Of a stretch of DNA of 64,000 bases, positions 26,973-36,952 are shown piece by piece; position 1 is the first letter of the stretch, and the number at the start of each line of letters is the position of its first letter. Position numbers and translations under genes: made by a program. Location: assembly GCF_000466965.1 (NCBI RefSeq), contig NZ_BATB01000009.1, positions 1 through 64,000 on the forward strand, written 5' to 3'. This stretch comes from Limimaricola cinnabarinus LL-001. Lineage in GTDB: Bacteria; Pseudomonadota; Alphaproteobacteria; Rhodobacterales; Rhodobacteraceae. The notes beneath the pieces are model-generated. The model did no database searches, was not told where the DNA came from, and saw only the letters and a list, made by a program, of their open reading frames with translations.

Positions 26973-28451
26973 ATGCTCGACGACCGCACCGACATCAAGT
27001 CACTGCTCAGCCGCCCCGACCTCGTTCGCGACCGCGCCTTTCTCGGCGGCAAGTGGGTCTCCGCGAAGGACGGCAAGACCTTCGACGTCACCAACCCCGC
27101 GCGCGGCGACGTTCTCGCCACGGTCGCCGATCTGGGCCGGGCCGAGATCGCGCAGGCGATCGACATCGCCCACAAGGCGCAAAAGCCCTGGGCCGCGAAA
27201 ACCGGCAAAGAGCGCGCCAAGATCCTGCGCCGCTGGTACGACCTGATGATGGAGCATCAGGAGGATCTGGCGATCCTGATGACCGCCGAGCAGGGCAAGC
27301 CGCTCGCCGAGAGCCGTGGCGAGGTGGCCTATGGCGCGAGCTTCGTCGAATGGTTCGGCGAAGAGGCCAAGCGCGTCTATGGCGAGACCATCCCCGGCCA
27401 CATGCCCGACAAGCGGATCACCGTGATCCGCCAGCCGATCGGCGTCGCCGCCGGGATCACGCCGTGGAACTTCCCCAACGCGATGATCGCGCGCAAGGTG
27501 GCCCCGGCGCTGGCGGCGGGCTGTTCCTTCGTGATCCGCCCCGCCTCGCTCACCCCGCTCTCGGCGCTCGCCATGGCTGTGCTGGCCGAGGAGGCGGGCG
27601 TGCCCGAGGGCGTGTTCTCGGTGGTCACCTCGACCTCCTCCTCCGAAGTGGGCAAGGAGTTCTGCGAGAACCCCAAGGTGCGCAAGCTGACCTTCACCGG
27701 CTCGACCGAGGTGGGCCGAACGCTGCTGCGGCAGGCCGCCGATCAGGTGATGAAATGCTCGATGGAGTTGGGCGGCAACGCCCCCTTCATCGTGTTCGAC
27801 GACGCCGATCTGGATGCGGCGGTCGAAGGCGCGATCCAGTGCAAGTTCCGCAACAACGGCCAGACCTGCGTCTGTGCCAACCGCATCTACGTGCAAAAGG
27901 GCGTCTATGACGAGTTCGCCAAGCGCCTGAAGGTCGCGGTCGAAAAGCTGCGTGTCGGCGACGGTCTCTCTGACGGCACCGATCTCGGACCGCTGATCGA
28001 GGCTTCGGCCATCGACAAGGTGCGCGATCACCTCAAGGACGCGCTCGATCACGGTGCGACGCTGCTCACCGGCGGCGAGGCGCATGACCTGGGCGGCCAG
28101 TTCTTCCAGCCCACCGTCGTCACCGGGGCGAAACAGGGCATGAAGGTCGCACATGAGGAGACATTCGGCCCCTTCGCGCCGCTCTTCGCCTTCAAGGACG
28201 AGGACGAGGTGATCGAGATGGCCAACGACACGATCTTCGGTCTCGCCTCGTATTTCTACGCCAAGGATCTGAGCCGCGTGACCAAGGTGGCCGAGGCGCT
28301 GGAATACGGCATCGTCGGGGTGAACACCGGCATCATCTCGACCGAGGTCGCGCCCTTTGGCGGGGTCAAGCAGTCGGGGCTGGGCCGCGAGGGGTCGCGC
28401 CACGGAATCGATGACTATCTCGAGATGAAATACATCTGCAGCTCGGTCTGA
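26973..28451 (+). CDS. gabD: NAD(P)-dependent succinate-semialdehyde dehydrogenase
   Basis: A 492-residue aldehyde dehydrogenase of the GabD class, oxidising succinate semialdehyde to succinate in the GABA shunt or related catabolism. Catalytic Glu265 (MELGGNAPF) and Cys299 (NNGQTCVCANR) are present; ITPWNFPNAMIARKVAPALAAGC and FTGSTEVGR are typical of SSADH. At the coenzyme site FVIRPAS carries Arg in place of the Lys seen in many ALDHs, a common GabD variant. GGAGG precedes the ATG. About 80 bases downstream begin the promoter and body of a candidate sRNA. Confidence 0.94.
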   Translation: MLDDRTDIKSLLSRPDLVRDRAFLGGKWVSAKDGKTFDVTNPARGDVLATVADLGRAEIAQAIDIAHKAQKPWAAKTGKERAKILRRWYDLMMEHQEDLAILMTAEQGKPLAESRGEVAYGASFVEWFGEEAKRVYGETIPGHMPDKRITVIRQPIGVAAGITPWNFPNAMIARKVAPALAAGCSFVIRPASLTPLSALAMAVLAEEAGVPEGVFSVVTSTSSSEVGKEFCENPKVRKLTFTGSTEVGRTLLRQAADQVMKCSMELGGNAPFIVFDDADLDAAVEGAIQCKFRNNGQTCVCANRIYVQKGVYDEFAKRLKVAVEKLRVGDGLSDGTDLGPLIEASAIDKVRDHLKDALDHGATLLTGGEAHDLGGQFFQPTVVTGAKQGMKVAHEETFGPFAPLFAFKDEDEVIEMANDTIFGLASYFYAKDLSRVTKVAEALEYGIVGVNTGIISTEVAPFGGVKQSGLGREGSRHGIDDYLEMKYICSSV

Positions 28452-28534
28452 CCCGGCTGCCTCGCGGCGGGGCGGCGTTCGGACGCGCCCGCCTTTCGGG
28501 CATCCACACCGCTTTGCCGCACGGATGCCCGGCC

Positions 28535-28563
28535 TTGGCGAAACAGCCCCGCTGCTTTAAGAT
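28535..28563 (+). promoter_or_regulatory. Sigma70-like promoter for candidate sRNA
   Basis: TTGGCG (28535-28540) and TAAGAT (28558-28563) are 17 bases apart, the ideal spacing for a housekeeping promoter. No protein gene starts downstream on this strand; the structured, terminator-ended segment 28570-28694 does. Confidence 0.5.
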
Positions 28564-28569
28564 GCCGTT

Positions 28570-28694
28570 ACGTCAATGTCGCAGTTCTCCGACATGATAC
28601 GAGACGACGCCCGATGCAGCCCCGTGGCGTCGGTTGACGAGTGGCCTTGGTAGCGCGTGGCGCGGAAGCCCTGCCCCGGGCTTCCGCGTTCTTT
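28570..28694 (+). ncRNA. Candidate small RNA in the gabD-DUF1285 intergenic region
   Basis: About 125 bases with three successive stem-loops: ATGTCG/CGACAT (28576-28595, extendable to 8 pairs with one A bulge), CGACGCC/GGCGTCG (28605-28632, perfect 7 pairs), and the terminator stem at 28661-28688 ending in TTCTTT. A properly spaced promoter precedes it, and no open frame of note lies inside. It does not match tmRNA, RNase P RNA, 6S or SRP RNA patterns that I can recognise. It may be a trans-acting sRNA or a processed gabD 3' UTR. Confidence 0.5.
28661..28694 (+). terminator. Intrinsic terminator
   Basis: CGCGGAAGCCC pairs with GGGCTTCCGCG (11 bp) around a TGCCCC loop and is followed by TTCTTT. 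The T-rich tail is on the plus strand, so it ends rightward transcription from gabD and/or the candidate sRNA. It abuts the 3' end of the convergent DUF1285 gene. Confidence 0.8.
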
Positions 28695-29280
28695 ACGGAA
28701 GTTCGGCTGCCGGGATGATCGGAAAGAACACGTCGTTCGACCGCACGCCGAACCAGTCTTCATCCTCATGCGGCGCGGTTTCGCCAAGCTCCACCAGCCG
28801 GTAGAAGCTCTTGCGGTCGATCAGCGCCTCCAACCCCGAACGGATCTCGATATAGGGCGACGGCTCGCCCGTTTCGGGATCGCGGATCACCCGGATCGGA
28901 TGCTCCGGGCCCGCCATCGCCGTTTCGTCCAAATTGGTGGTAAAGCGCAGCCCCTCCCCGTCCCGCGCGACATCGACCGCGACAAAGGGCGCGTCGTCAA
29001 CGGTGATGCCGACCTTCTCGACCGGGGTGACGAGGTAATGCCTGTCGCCCTCGCGCTTGAGAATCGAGGCGAAGAGCTTGACCATCCGCTCGCGACCGAT
29101 CGGTGTGCCCTCGTGGAACCATGTCCCGTCGCGCGCGATCCGCATGTCGAGATCACCGCAAAAGGGCGGATCCCACAGATGCACCGGCGCGGGGCCCCGC
29201 GCACCCGCCCGGCTTGCCGCCGATGCGAGGCTTTCCGCCGAAGGGGCGGCGGTCGTCTCACTGTTCTTTGTGTTTGCCAT
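28693..29280 (-). CDS. DUF1285 domain-containing protein
   Basis: A 195-residue soluble protein with the DUF1285 pattern: PVHLWDPPFCGDLDMRIARDGTWFHEGTPIGRERMVKLFASILKRE, then YLVTPVEKVGITVDDAPFVAVDV and a C-terminal DRKSFYRLVELG. Function is not established. The ATG at 29280 is preferred over a start at 29313. Divergent from the moxR-like operon, 59 bases away; a link to that operon is possible but unproven. Confidence 0.92.
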   Translation of the reverse strand: MANTKNSETTAAPSAESLASAASRAGARGPAPVHLWDPPFCGDLDMRIARDGTWFHEGTPIGRERMVKLFASILKREGDRHYLVTPVEKVGITVDDAPFVAVDVARDGEGLRFTTNLDETAMAGPEHPIRVIRDPETGEPSPYIEIRSGLEALIDRKSFYRLVELGETAPHEDEDWFGVRSNDVFFPIIPAAELP

Positions 29281-29339
29281 CGGAACCCGCCACGGTATCT
29301 GCTGAGACTGCAATGCTAGACTAGGACGGGAAGGCTGTC

Positions 29340-30355
29340 ATGCCAGAGCAGATGAGCGATGCGGACCTCCTCGCGGCAATCGAGAACCTCGGCGACCGGC
29401 TCGCGCAGGCCCGCGACAGCGTGGCACGGCGTTTCGTCGGTCAGGAGCGGGTGGTCGAACTGACGCTCTCGGCTCTCTTGTGTGGGGGGCATGCGCTGCT
29501 CGTCGGACTGCCGGGCCTCGGCAAGACACGGCTGGTCGATGCGCTTTCGACGGTGATGGGGCTGCGGGGCAGCCGCATCCAGTTCACTCCCGACCTGATG
29601 CCCGCCGATATTCTGGGCAGTGAAGTGCTGGAGACCGCCGCCGACGGGTCCCGCTCGTTTCGCTTCATCGAGGGCCCGGTGTTCTGCCAGCTTCTGATGG
29701 CCGACGAGATCAACCGCGCCTCCCCCCGCACCCAATCCGCACTCCTGCAGGCGATGCAGGAGCGCGAGGTGACCATCGCGGGACAGCACCGCCCGCTGGG
29801 CCGCCCGTTCCACGTGCTCGCCACCCAGAACCCGCTGGAGCAGGAGGGCACCTATCCGTTGCCCGAGGCGCAGCTCGACCGGTTCCTGTTCCAGATCGAC
29901 GTGCCCTATCCCACCCGTGACACCGAACGCGCAATCCTGCTGGCCACCACCGGCATCGAGGAGGGCGCGGCCGAGGCGGTATTCACCGCGCAGGAGTTGC
30001 TCGACGCCCAGCGCCTGCTACGCCGGATGCCGGTGGGCGAGACTGTGATGGAGTTGATCCTCGATCTGGTGCGCGCCTGCCGCCCCGACGAGCCCGAGGC
30101 TCTGGCGGATCTGCGCCAGTCGGTGAGCTGGGGGCCGGGGCCGCGCGCGGCGCAGGCTTGATGCTCGCGGTGCGGGCCGAGGCGCTGCTCGACGGGCGTC
30201 TCGTGCCGGGGCCGCAGGACGTGGCGCGCCTCGCCGTGCCGGTGCTGGAACACCGGATGGCGCTGGGCTTTGCCGCGCGGGCGCGGGGCGAGACCCTGCC
30301 CGCGGTCATCGCGCGGGTGGCCGAGCATGTGACACGGGCCGAGGCGGCGGCGTGA
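29340..30355 (+). pseudogene. moxR: MoxR family AAA ATPase, frameshifted as written
   Basis: About 338 residues once repaired. MoxR ATPases act as chaperones that mature or assemble partner proteins, often with VWA-domain proteins encoded next door, as here. Walker A GLPGLGKT, Walker B LLMADEINRASPRTQSALLQAMQE, sensor ATQNPLEQEGTYPLPEAQLDRF. The frame breaks near 30157-30159; one missing base (CAGGCTTG for CAGGCTCTG) joins GPGPRAAQA to LMLAVRAEALLDGRLVPGPQDV, the normal lid domain sequence. Start at 29340 with GGAAGG upstream. The stop overlaps the GTG start of the DUF58 gene. Confidence 0.93.
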
Positions 30356-31242
30356 CCGCCAGCCCCGCCCCGGACTTGAGCCCTCTGGGCCTGCGCGGGC
30401 GGGCCGAGGACCTCGCCGCCCCGCTGCCGCCGCTTCTGGCCGAGGCCGAGCAGCTCGCCCAGACGGTGCTCATGGGCGAGCATGGCCGCAGGCGCGCCGG
30501 GGCGGGCAGCAATTTCTGGCAATACCGCGCCGCTCAGCCGCATGACACGGCGCGCGCCATCGACTGGCGCCGCTCGGGGCGCGCCGACCACGCCTTCATA
30601 CAAGAAAAGGAATGGCAGATCGCGCAGAGCGTCGCGCTCTGGGTCGATGACGGGGCCTCGATGGGCTTTGCCTCGACGCCGAGGCTCGCCTCCAAGGGCG
30701 ACCGCGCCCGGCTTCTGGCGCTGGCCCTCGCGGTGGCGCTGACGCGGGGTGGCGAAAGGGTCGGCCTCGCGGACCATCGGTTGCCGCCGCGGCGGGGGCG
30801 CGGGCAGCTGTCGCGGCTGGCGCAGATCCTGTCGCAGGACGGGACCGGGGATCACGGCACCCCGGACCCCGAAAGCCTCGCGCCGCAAAGCCGCGCGGTG
30901 CTGGTGTCGGATTTCCTCGGACCGGTGGAGCCGGTCGAGGCGATGCTGACGGCCAGCGCGGATCGCGGCGTGCGCGGCGCGATGCTGCAGGTGCTCGATC
31001 CCGCCGAGGAGGCATTTCCCTATGACGGGCGCACGATCTTCGAGAGCATGTCGGGGGCGCTGCGCCATGAGACGCTGAAGGCGGGCGACCTGCGAGACCG
31101 CTATCTCGAACGGCTGGCCGAGCGCCGCGACCGTCTGGCCGGGCTGGCCCATGCCACCGGCTGGCAGTTTTCCACCCACCGCACCTCCGAGAGCGCCGCC
31201 TCGGCGCTGCTGTGGCTCTATGCCGCGCTGGAGCGCCGCTGA
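30352..31242 (+). CDS. DUF58 domain-containing protein
   Basis: A 296-residue cytoplasmic DUF58 (VWA-like) protein. Signature LMGEHGRRRAGAGSNFWQYRAAQPHDTARAIDWRRSGRADHAFIQEKEWQIAQSV is the DUF58 core (about residues 40-95); a VWA-like fold follows with VLVSDFLGPVEPVEAML. It starts with GTG at 30352, overlapping the MoxR stop (GTGA), and its own stop overlaps the next ATG (TGATG). These overlaps indicate tight translational coupling and a stoichiometric complex with MoxR (inference from operon organisation of the family). Confidence 0.93.
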   Translation: MTASPAPDLSPLGLRGRAEDLAAPLPPLLAEAEQLAQTVLMGEHGRRRAGAGSNFWQYRAAQPHDTARAIDWRRSGRADHAFIQEKEWQIAQSVALWVDDGASMGFASTPRLASKGDRARLLALALAVALTRGGERVGLADHRLPPRRGRGQLSRLAQILSQDGTGDHGTPDPESLAPQSRAVLVSDFLGPVEPVEAMLTASADRGVRGAMLQVLDPAEEAFPYDGRTIFESMSGALRHETLKAGDLRDRYLERLAERRDRLAGLAHATGWQFSTHRTSESAASALLWLYAALERR

Positions 31243-34008
31243 TGTGGAGCCTCGGCCCCGTCGGTTTCCTCTCGCCCTGGCTGCTGGCCGGGCTGGTGCT
31301 GCTGCCGGTGCTCTGGCTGATCCTGCGCGCGGTGCCGCCCGCGCCACTGCGCCGCCGCTTTCCCGGCGTGGCGCTGCTTCTGGGCCTGCAGGACCGCGAG
31401 AGCCAGTCGGACCGCACGCCGTGGTGGCTGCTCTTGCTGCGCATCCTCGCCGTCGCCGCCGCGATCATCGGCTTTGCCGGACCGGTCCTCAACCCCGCCG
31501 AGCGAGGCGCGCCGGGCAGTGGCCCGCTGCTGATCCTCGCCGATGGCACATGGGCCGATGCGCGCGACTGGCCGGTGCGGCTGGCCCGGATCGAGGCGCT
31601 CCTTGGCGAAGCACGGCGCGCGAACCGCCCCGCCGCCGTGGTGACCTTGTCCAACCCACCGCCGGAGACCCGTTTCGACCCCGCCGAGGCGGTCCTGACC
31701 ACCCTGCCCGGCGTTGCCCCGCACCCATGGGAGCCCGACCCGCAAGCCCTCGCCGACTGGACCGCCTCGCTGGAGGTCGGTTCGAGACCATCTGGCTCTC
31801 GGATGGGCTCGCGCGCGACAACCGCGCCGCCCTGCTCGACACGCTGGAGGCCCATGGCTCCGTCCGGGTGATCCAGACCCCGCGCCGCATCCTCGCGCTG
31901 CGTCCGCCGCGGCTCGACAGCACCGAGATCGCGCTCGAGGCCGTCCGCACCCCCATCGGCGGCGCGGCGCAGGCCAGCATCGCCGCCCACGGCCTCGATC
32001 CGGCCGGGATCGAGCGGCGGCTGGCCACCGCGACGCTGTCCTTCGCCCCCGGCGACGCTGTGGCGCAGGCGGCGCTGGCGCTGCCGCCCGAACTGCGCAA
32101 CCGCGTCACCCGCTTCGAGATCGAGGGCGCGCGCTCGGCCGCCGCCGTGGCACTGACCGACGACGCGCTGCGCCGCCGCGAGATCGGCCTCGTCGAGAGC
32201 CGCGAGACCCGCGAGGCCGCCGAATTGATGTCGCCGCTGCACTATCTGCGCGTGGCGCTGGAGCCGCAGGCCGAGCTGATCTCGGGCGACCTGCCCACGT
32301 TGATCCCCGCCAATCCCGACGTGATCGTCCTTGCCGATGCGGGCGCGCTGCCCCCTTCGGAGGCCGAGGCGCTGCAGGTATGGGTCGAGAGCGGCGGCTT
32401 GCTCCTGCGCTTTGCCGGGCCGCGCCTCGCCGCATCGGATGCAGGCCGCGACGGCGACGATCCCCTGATGCCGGTGCGGCTGCGCGTCGGGGGCCGCTCG
32501 GTCGGGGGCACGATGAGCTGGGGCGAACCCAAGACCATCGCGCCCTTCGAGGCCGACAGCCCGTTCTTCGGCCTCGCGGTACCGGGTGACGTGACGGTGC
32601 GCGCGCAGGTCGTGGCCCAGCCCGGCCCCGACCTCGCCGCCCGCGTCATCGCGCAGCTTTCGGACGGCACGCCGTTGGTCACGCGCAAGCCTCTAGGCGA
32701 CGGGCAGGTCGTGCTGGTCCATGTCACCGCCAATGCCGAATGGTCGTCGCTGCCGCTGTCGGGGCTGTTCGTGTCGATGCTCGAGCGTCTCGCCATCTCG
32801 GCGCGCACCGATCCCGACGCTGCTACCGATCTCGCGGGCACGAGCTGGCAGGCCGTCGAGATCATGGACGCCGAAGGCGCCTGACCGAGACCGACACCCG
32901 CGCCGCCGTGCCGGGAGAGGCCTTGGCGGCCGGCGATCTCGGCCCCGATCTGCCGCCGGGGCTTTACGCGGGCGAGGCGGGCCGCTTCGCGCTCAACGTC
33001 ACGCGCGCCGATACCACGCTCGCCCCTGCCCGCTGGCCCGCCCGCATCGCCGTCGAGGGGCTGGAACGCCCGGCCGAGCGGCCTTTGGCTGGGCTGCTGC
33101 TAGCGCTGGCGCTGGCGCTGATGGCAATCGACGCCTTGGCCTCGCTCGCGGTGGGCGGGCGGCTGCGGGCGCGGGCGGCGCTGCTGCTTATGGCGCTCGT
33201 GCTGCCACCTGTCCCCGGCGCGCAGGCGCAGGAGCCGCCGATGGACCCGCAGGCCGAGGCCTTCGCGCAGGCGGCAACCGGATCGGTGGTGCTGGGCTAC
33301 ATCCTGTCCGGCGATGCGCAGGTTGACGAGGTCGCGCGCCAGGGCCTCGAAGGTCTCGGGCGCGCCCTGTGGCAGCGCACCTCGGTCGAGCCCGCCGCGC
33401 CGATGGAGGTCGATCCAGAGACCGACGAGCTGTCCTTCTTCCCGCTGCTCTACTGGCCGATCACCGGCACCACGCCGATCCCGTCGGAGGCCGCCTATGA
33501 CCGGCTCAACGCCTATCTGCGCGGCGGTGGCATGATCGTGTTCGACACGCGCGACGCGGGCATCGCGGGTCTCGGGGCCGCGACGCCCGAGGGCCGCCGC
33601 CTGCAGGCCATCGCGCGTCCGCTCGACGTGCCGCCGCTGTCGCCGGTCCCCGAGGACCACGTGCTGACCCGCACCTTCTACCTGCTGCAGGATTTTCCGG
33701 GCCGCCATCAGGGCCGTGACGTCTGGGTCGAGGCCGCCCCCGAGGAGGAGCCGACCCCCGGCATGCCGTTTCGCAACCTGAACGACAACGTGACTCCGGT
33801 TGTGATCGGTGGCAACGACTGGGCCGCGGCTTGGGCGATGAACCCGGTGGGCATGCCGCTCTACCCGGTCGGGCGCGGCATGGCCGGTGAGCGGCAGCGC
33901 GAGATGGCCTATCGGTTCGGCGTGAACCTCGTGATGCACGTGCTCACCGGCAATTACAAATCCGATCAGGTCCACGTGCCCGCCCTGCTCGAAAGGCTCG
34001 GACAATGA
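31242..34008 (+). pseudogene. DUF4159 domain-containing protein with BatA-type N-terminus, two frameshifts as written
   Basis: About 922 residues when two single-base gaps are repaired. N-terminus: BatA-type membrane anchor (VGFLSPWLLAGLVLLPVLWLILRAVPPAPLRRRFP, two helices within residues 1-85). The middle is a large extracytoplasmic domain with a glutamine-amidotransferase-like section (LIPANPDVIVLADAG, LQVWVESGGLLLRFAGPR). Late membrane helices (LAGLLLALALALMAIDAL) precede the C-terminal DUF4159 domain (FFPLLYWPITGTTPIPSEAAYDRLNAYLRGGGMIVFDTRD). Breaks lie at about 31770-31782 and 32877-32882; each needs one base. ATGA overlap with the following gene. Likely part of a MoxR-assembled membrane complex; function unknown. 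Confidence 0.9.
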
Positions 34009-36079
34009 CCGGCACGGTGATCTTCGATGCGCTGCTGCCGTGGCCTGTGCTCTGGGCGCTTGCGGCGCTGACGGGTCTGATCGTCGCGTTCGCGCTGTGG
34101 CGCGGCCTGCCGGGCTGGTGGCTGCGCGCGCTGGCCGGGATCGCGCTTCTGACAGGTCTCTCGAACCCGGCGCTGCGGCAGGAAGAACGCCAGCCTTTGT
34201 CGGACATCGTCATCGCCGTGGTGGACGAGAGCGCAAGTCAGACCCTGTCGGACCGGGCGGCGCAGACCGAGACCGCCCTCGACGATCTGCGCGCCCGGAT
34301 CGCCGCGCGCGCCAATACCGAGCTTCGGGTCGTGCGCGTCACCGACGCGCCCGAGGATGGCGGCACGAAGCTGATGACCGCGCTTGCCGAAGCCCTCTCC
34401 GAGGAGCCGCAGGGCCGCGTCGCGGGCGTGGTGATGCTCACCGACGGGCGCCTTCACGATGCCGCCCGCGCCCCCGACCTGCCCGCGCCCGCGCATGTGC
34501 TGCTCTCTGGGCGCGAGACCGATTGGGACCGCCGCCTCGTGGTGCGCAACGCGCCGGCCTTCGCCATCCTCGGCGAGGAGATCGAACTGACGCTACGGGT
34601 CGAGGACAGCGGCGCCGCCCCAGAGACAGGGAGCACTGTCCCGCTCACCATCGCCGTCGATGGTGGTGAGCCGATGCGCTTCGAAGTACCGCTCGGCCGC
34701 GACATCGCCCTGCCCGTGACGCTGCCGCATGGCGGCATGAACGTGCTGCAGTTCGCCACGCCGGAGGCGCCGGGCGAGCTGACCGCGCGCAACAACGAAA
34801 GCGTGGTGCAGATCAACGGCGTGCGCGACCGGCTGCGCGTGCTCTTGGTCTCGGGCGAGCCTATGCAGGCGAGCGGACATGGCGCAACCTGCTGAAATCC
34901 GACCCTTCGGTCGATCTGGTGCACTTCACCATCCTGCGCCCGCCCGAAAAGCAGGACGGCGTGCCGGTCGAGGAGCTGTCGCTCATCGCCTTTCCGACGC
35001 GCGAGCTGTTCATCGAGAAGATCGACGAATTCGACCTGATCGTGTTCGACCGCTACCGCCGCCGCGGAATCCTGCCCTCGGACTACTTCGCCAATGTCGC
35101 GCGTTACGTCGAGGAGGGCGGCGCGGTGCTGGTCACCGCCGGTCCGGAATATGCGGGCGCCGACAGCATCTACCGCAGCCCTCTGGGCTTCGTGCTGCCC
35201 GGCGCGCCCAGCGCGCGGGTGGTGGAGCGGGCGTTCCGCCCCGAGCTGACCGAGCTTGGCGCGCGCCATCCCGTGACTTCGGGCCTCGCCGATCCGTGGA
35301 TCGAGGCCGACACCGATCCGCTCAGACCCGATTGGGGCCGCTGGTTCCGGCAGGTCGAAATCGAACCGACGCAGAGCGCCACCGTCGCCCTCGCCGGACC
35401 GGACGACCGCCCCCTGCTGACGCTCGACCGGGTCGGCGACGGGCGCGTGGCGCTGCTGGCTTCCGATCAGGTCTGGCTCTGGGGGCGCGGCTATGACGGC
35501 GGCGGCCCGCAACTCGACCTGCTGCGCCGTCTCGCGCATTGGATGATGAAGGAGCCGGAACTCGAGGAAGAGGCCCTCTGGGCCGAGCCTTCGGGTCTTT
35601 CCATGCGCATCATCCGCCGCTCGCTCTCCGAAGAGGTCGGCCCTGCCACCGTGACCGCCCCCGATGGCACCGAGACGCAGGTGCCGCTGGAGGAGGTCGA
35701 GCCGGGCCGCTTCGAGGCGCGGTGGACCGCGCCGCGCATGGGGCTCTACCGGCTGGCCGAGGGCGAGCAGTCGGCGGTGATCGCGCTCGGTCCCGCGGCC
35801 CCGCGCGAGTTCGAGCAGACCATTGCGGGCGGCGAGGCGCTGGAAACCGCGGTGGCCGCGACGCGCGGCGGCATCGTGTCGATGGAGGACGGGCTTCCCA
35901 CCTTGCGCGACGTGCGGCCCGGCCGCCCCGCCGCCGGTCGCGGCTGGATCGGTCTCACCCCGCGCGGGGCGTACCGCACGCTCGACCTTACGGTGACGCC
36001 GCTGCTGCCCGCTTGGGTGCTGCTGGCGCTGGCGGCGGGCCTGATGCTCGGAGCGTGGCTGCGTGAGGCGAGGCGCTGA
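34005..36079 (+). pseudogene. VWA/glutamine amidotransferase-like membrane protein, frameshifted as written
   Basis: About 691 residues when repaired. The N-terminus has two membrane helices (about 14-34 and 41-58), then a VWA-like domain with a MIDAS-type DESAS (DIVIAVVDESASQ) and VVMLTDGRLHD. An extracellular-type beta region follows, then a GATase1-like section (FDLIVFDRYRRRGILPSDYF, YVEEGGAVLVTAGPEYAG). The last helix (about 668-686) and a basic end anchor the C-terminus. The break is at 34861-34863, where restoring one C (CCTATG to CCTCATG) joins LLVSGEP to HAGERTWRNLLKSDP. Fourth gene of the MoxR operon; probably membrane partner of the DUF4159 protein. Confidence 0.85.
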
Positions 36080-36100
36080 CCCGCCGCTCCCCTTCCGGCC

Positions 36101-36122
36101 ACTTCACTCAAGAAATACTCAC
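36101..36122. repeat. Dispersed intergenic repeat, copy B
   Basis: CTTCACTCAAGAAATACTC, the same 19-base core as copies A and C with three substitutions in the centre (TTC replaced by AAG). It sits between convergent genes, like copy A. Confidence 0.55.
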
Positions 36123-36155
36123 GAGGGGCACGCAGCGGCGGGGGCAGCGACCCCC

Positions 36156-36848
36156 TCAGACCCCGTTCGCGAGAACCGCGCGCGGCACGGAGGCGAACTC
36201 CCGGCTCCACAGCAGCCAAAGTACCGCGACCATGGCCACGACCAGCGCCCATGACCCCAATAGCCAAGCCAATGCACCCAGCGAGAAATACATTGCCCTC
36301 AGCCCGCGATTGAAGTTCCAGGCCGCGCGGATGTTCAACTCCGCCGCCTGCATGGCGCGCGGCAGCGCGCGCGCGTCGTCGGCGGCATTGGGAACCGAGG
36401 CCATCAGCACCGAGCAGTAACCGAAGATCCGGTGCGCCCAGACGAACTTCAGGAAGGCATGCGTCAGCAAGAGCGCCACCGGCAGCAGCTTGATCTGCCA
36501 CAGCACCGCCGGTTGCCGCCCCTGTCCCAGCCCTTCGGCCACCCCTTGCAACGGCTCGGTGTTGCCGATGAGGGCGAGCACGCCGCCCACGGCGAGAAGA
36601 CAGGTCGAGGCGAAGAACGATGTGCCCTGCCGCAGGCTGCCCATGATCGTCGCGTCGAAGATCCGGTTTCCCCTCTGCACGAATTCGCGCATCCATTCGC
36701 GCCGATGCTCGGCCATCAGCACGGTCACAGAGGGCCGTCGTCCGGGATGCTCGATGCGCCAGCCGATGCCCCAATAGCCCAGCAGCAGCAAAAGCAGCCC
36801 GGCGGCGTCGACAAGGGAAAGATGCGGCAGGCTGGCAAGCGGATCCAT
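36156..36848 (-). CDS. DUF599 family membrane protein
   Basis: A 230-residue protein with four hydrophobic segments (about residues 11-27, 73-95, 115-133, 185-215) and the DUF599 pattern HRREWMREFVQRGNRIFDATIMGSLRQGTSFFASTCLLAVGGVLALIG and AAWNFNRGLRAMYFSLGALAWLLG. No function is established for the family. The start is the ATG at 36848; a GTG at 36857 is also in frame. Convergent with the preceding operon and divergent from glcD. Confidence 0.9.
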   Translation of the reverse strand: MDPLASLPHLSLVDAAGLLLLLLGYWGIGWRIEHPGRRPSVTVLMAEHRREWMREFVQRGNRIFDATIMGSLRQGTSFFASTCLLAVGGVLALIGNTEPLQGVAEGLGQGRQPAVLWQIKLLPVALLLTHAFLKFVWAHRIFGYCSVLMASVPNAADDARALPRAMQAAELNIRAAWNFNRGLRAMYFSLGALAWLLGSWALVVAMVAVLWLLWSREFASVPRAVLANGV

Positions 36849-36952
36849 GCCCGGCACCCTAGCGGCGCTTCGCCGCGCTTGCCATGGGGGCGCTTTGGTT
36901 ATATTTCCTTACCAATCCCGCGTGAGGCCCTTGCGGGCAGGAGGAGCGACCC

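Noticed and set aside
30596-32242. Minus-strand open frame of 548 codons over DUF58/DUF4159
   Set aside because: Arg/Pro/Ser-rich shadow of the MoxR operon; no family features.
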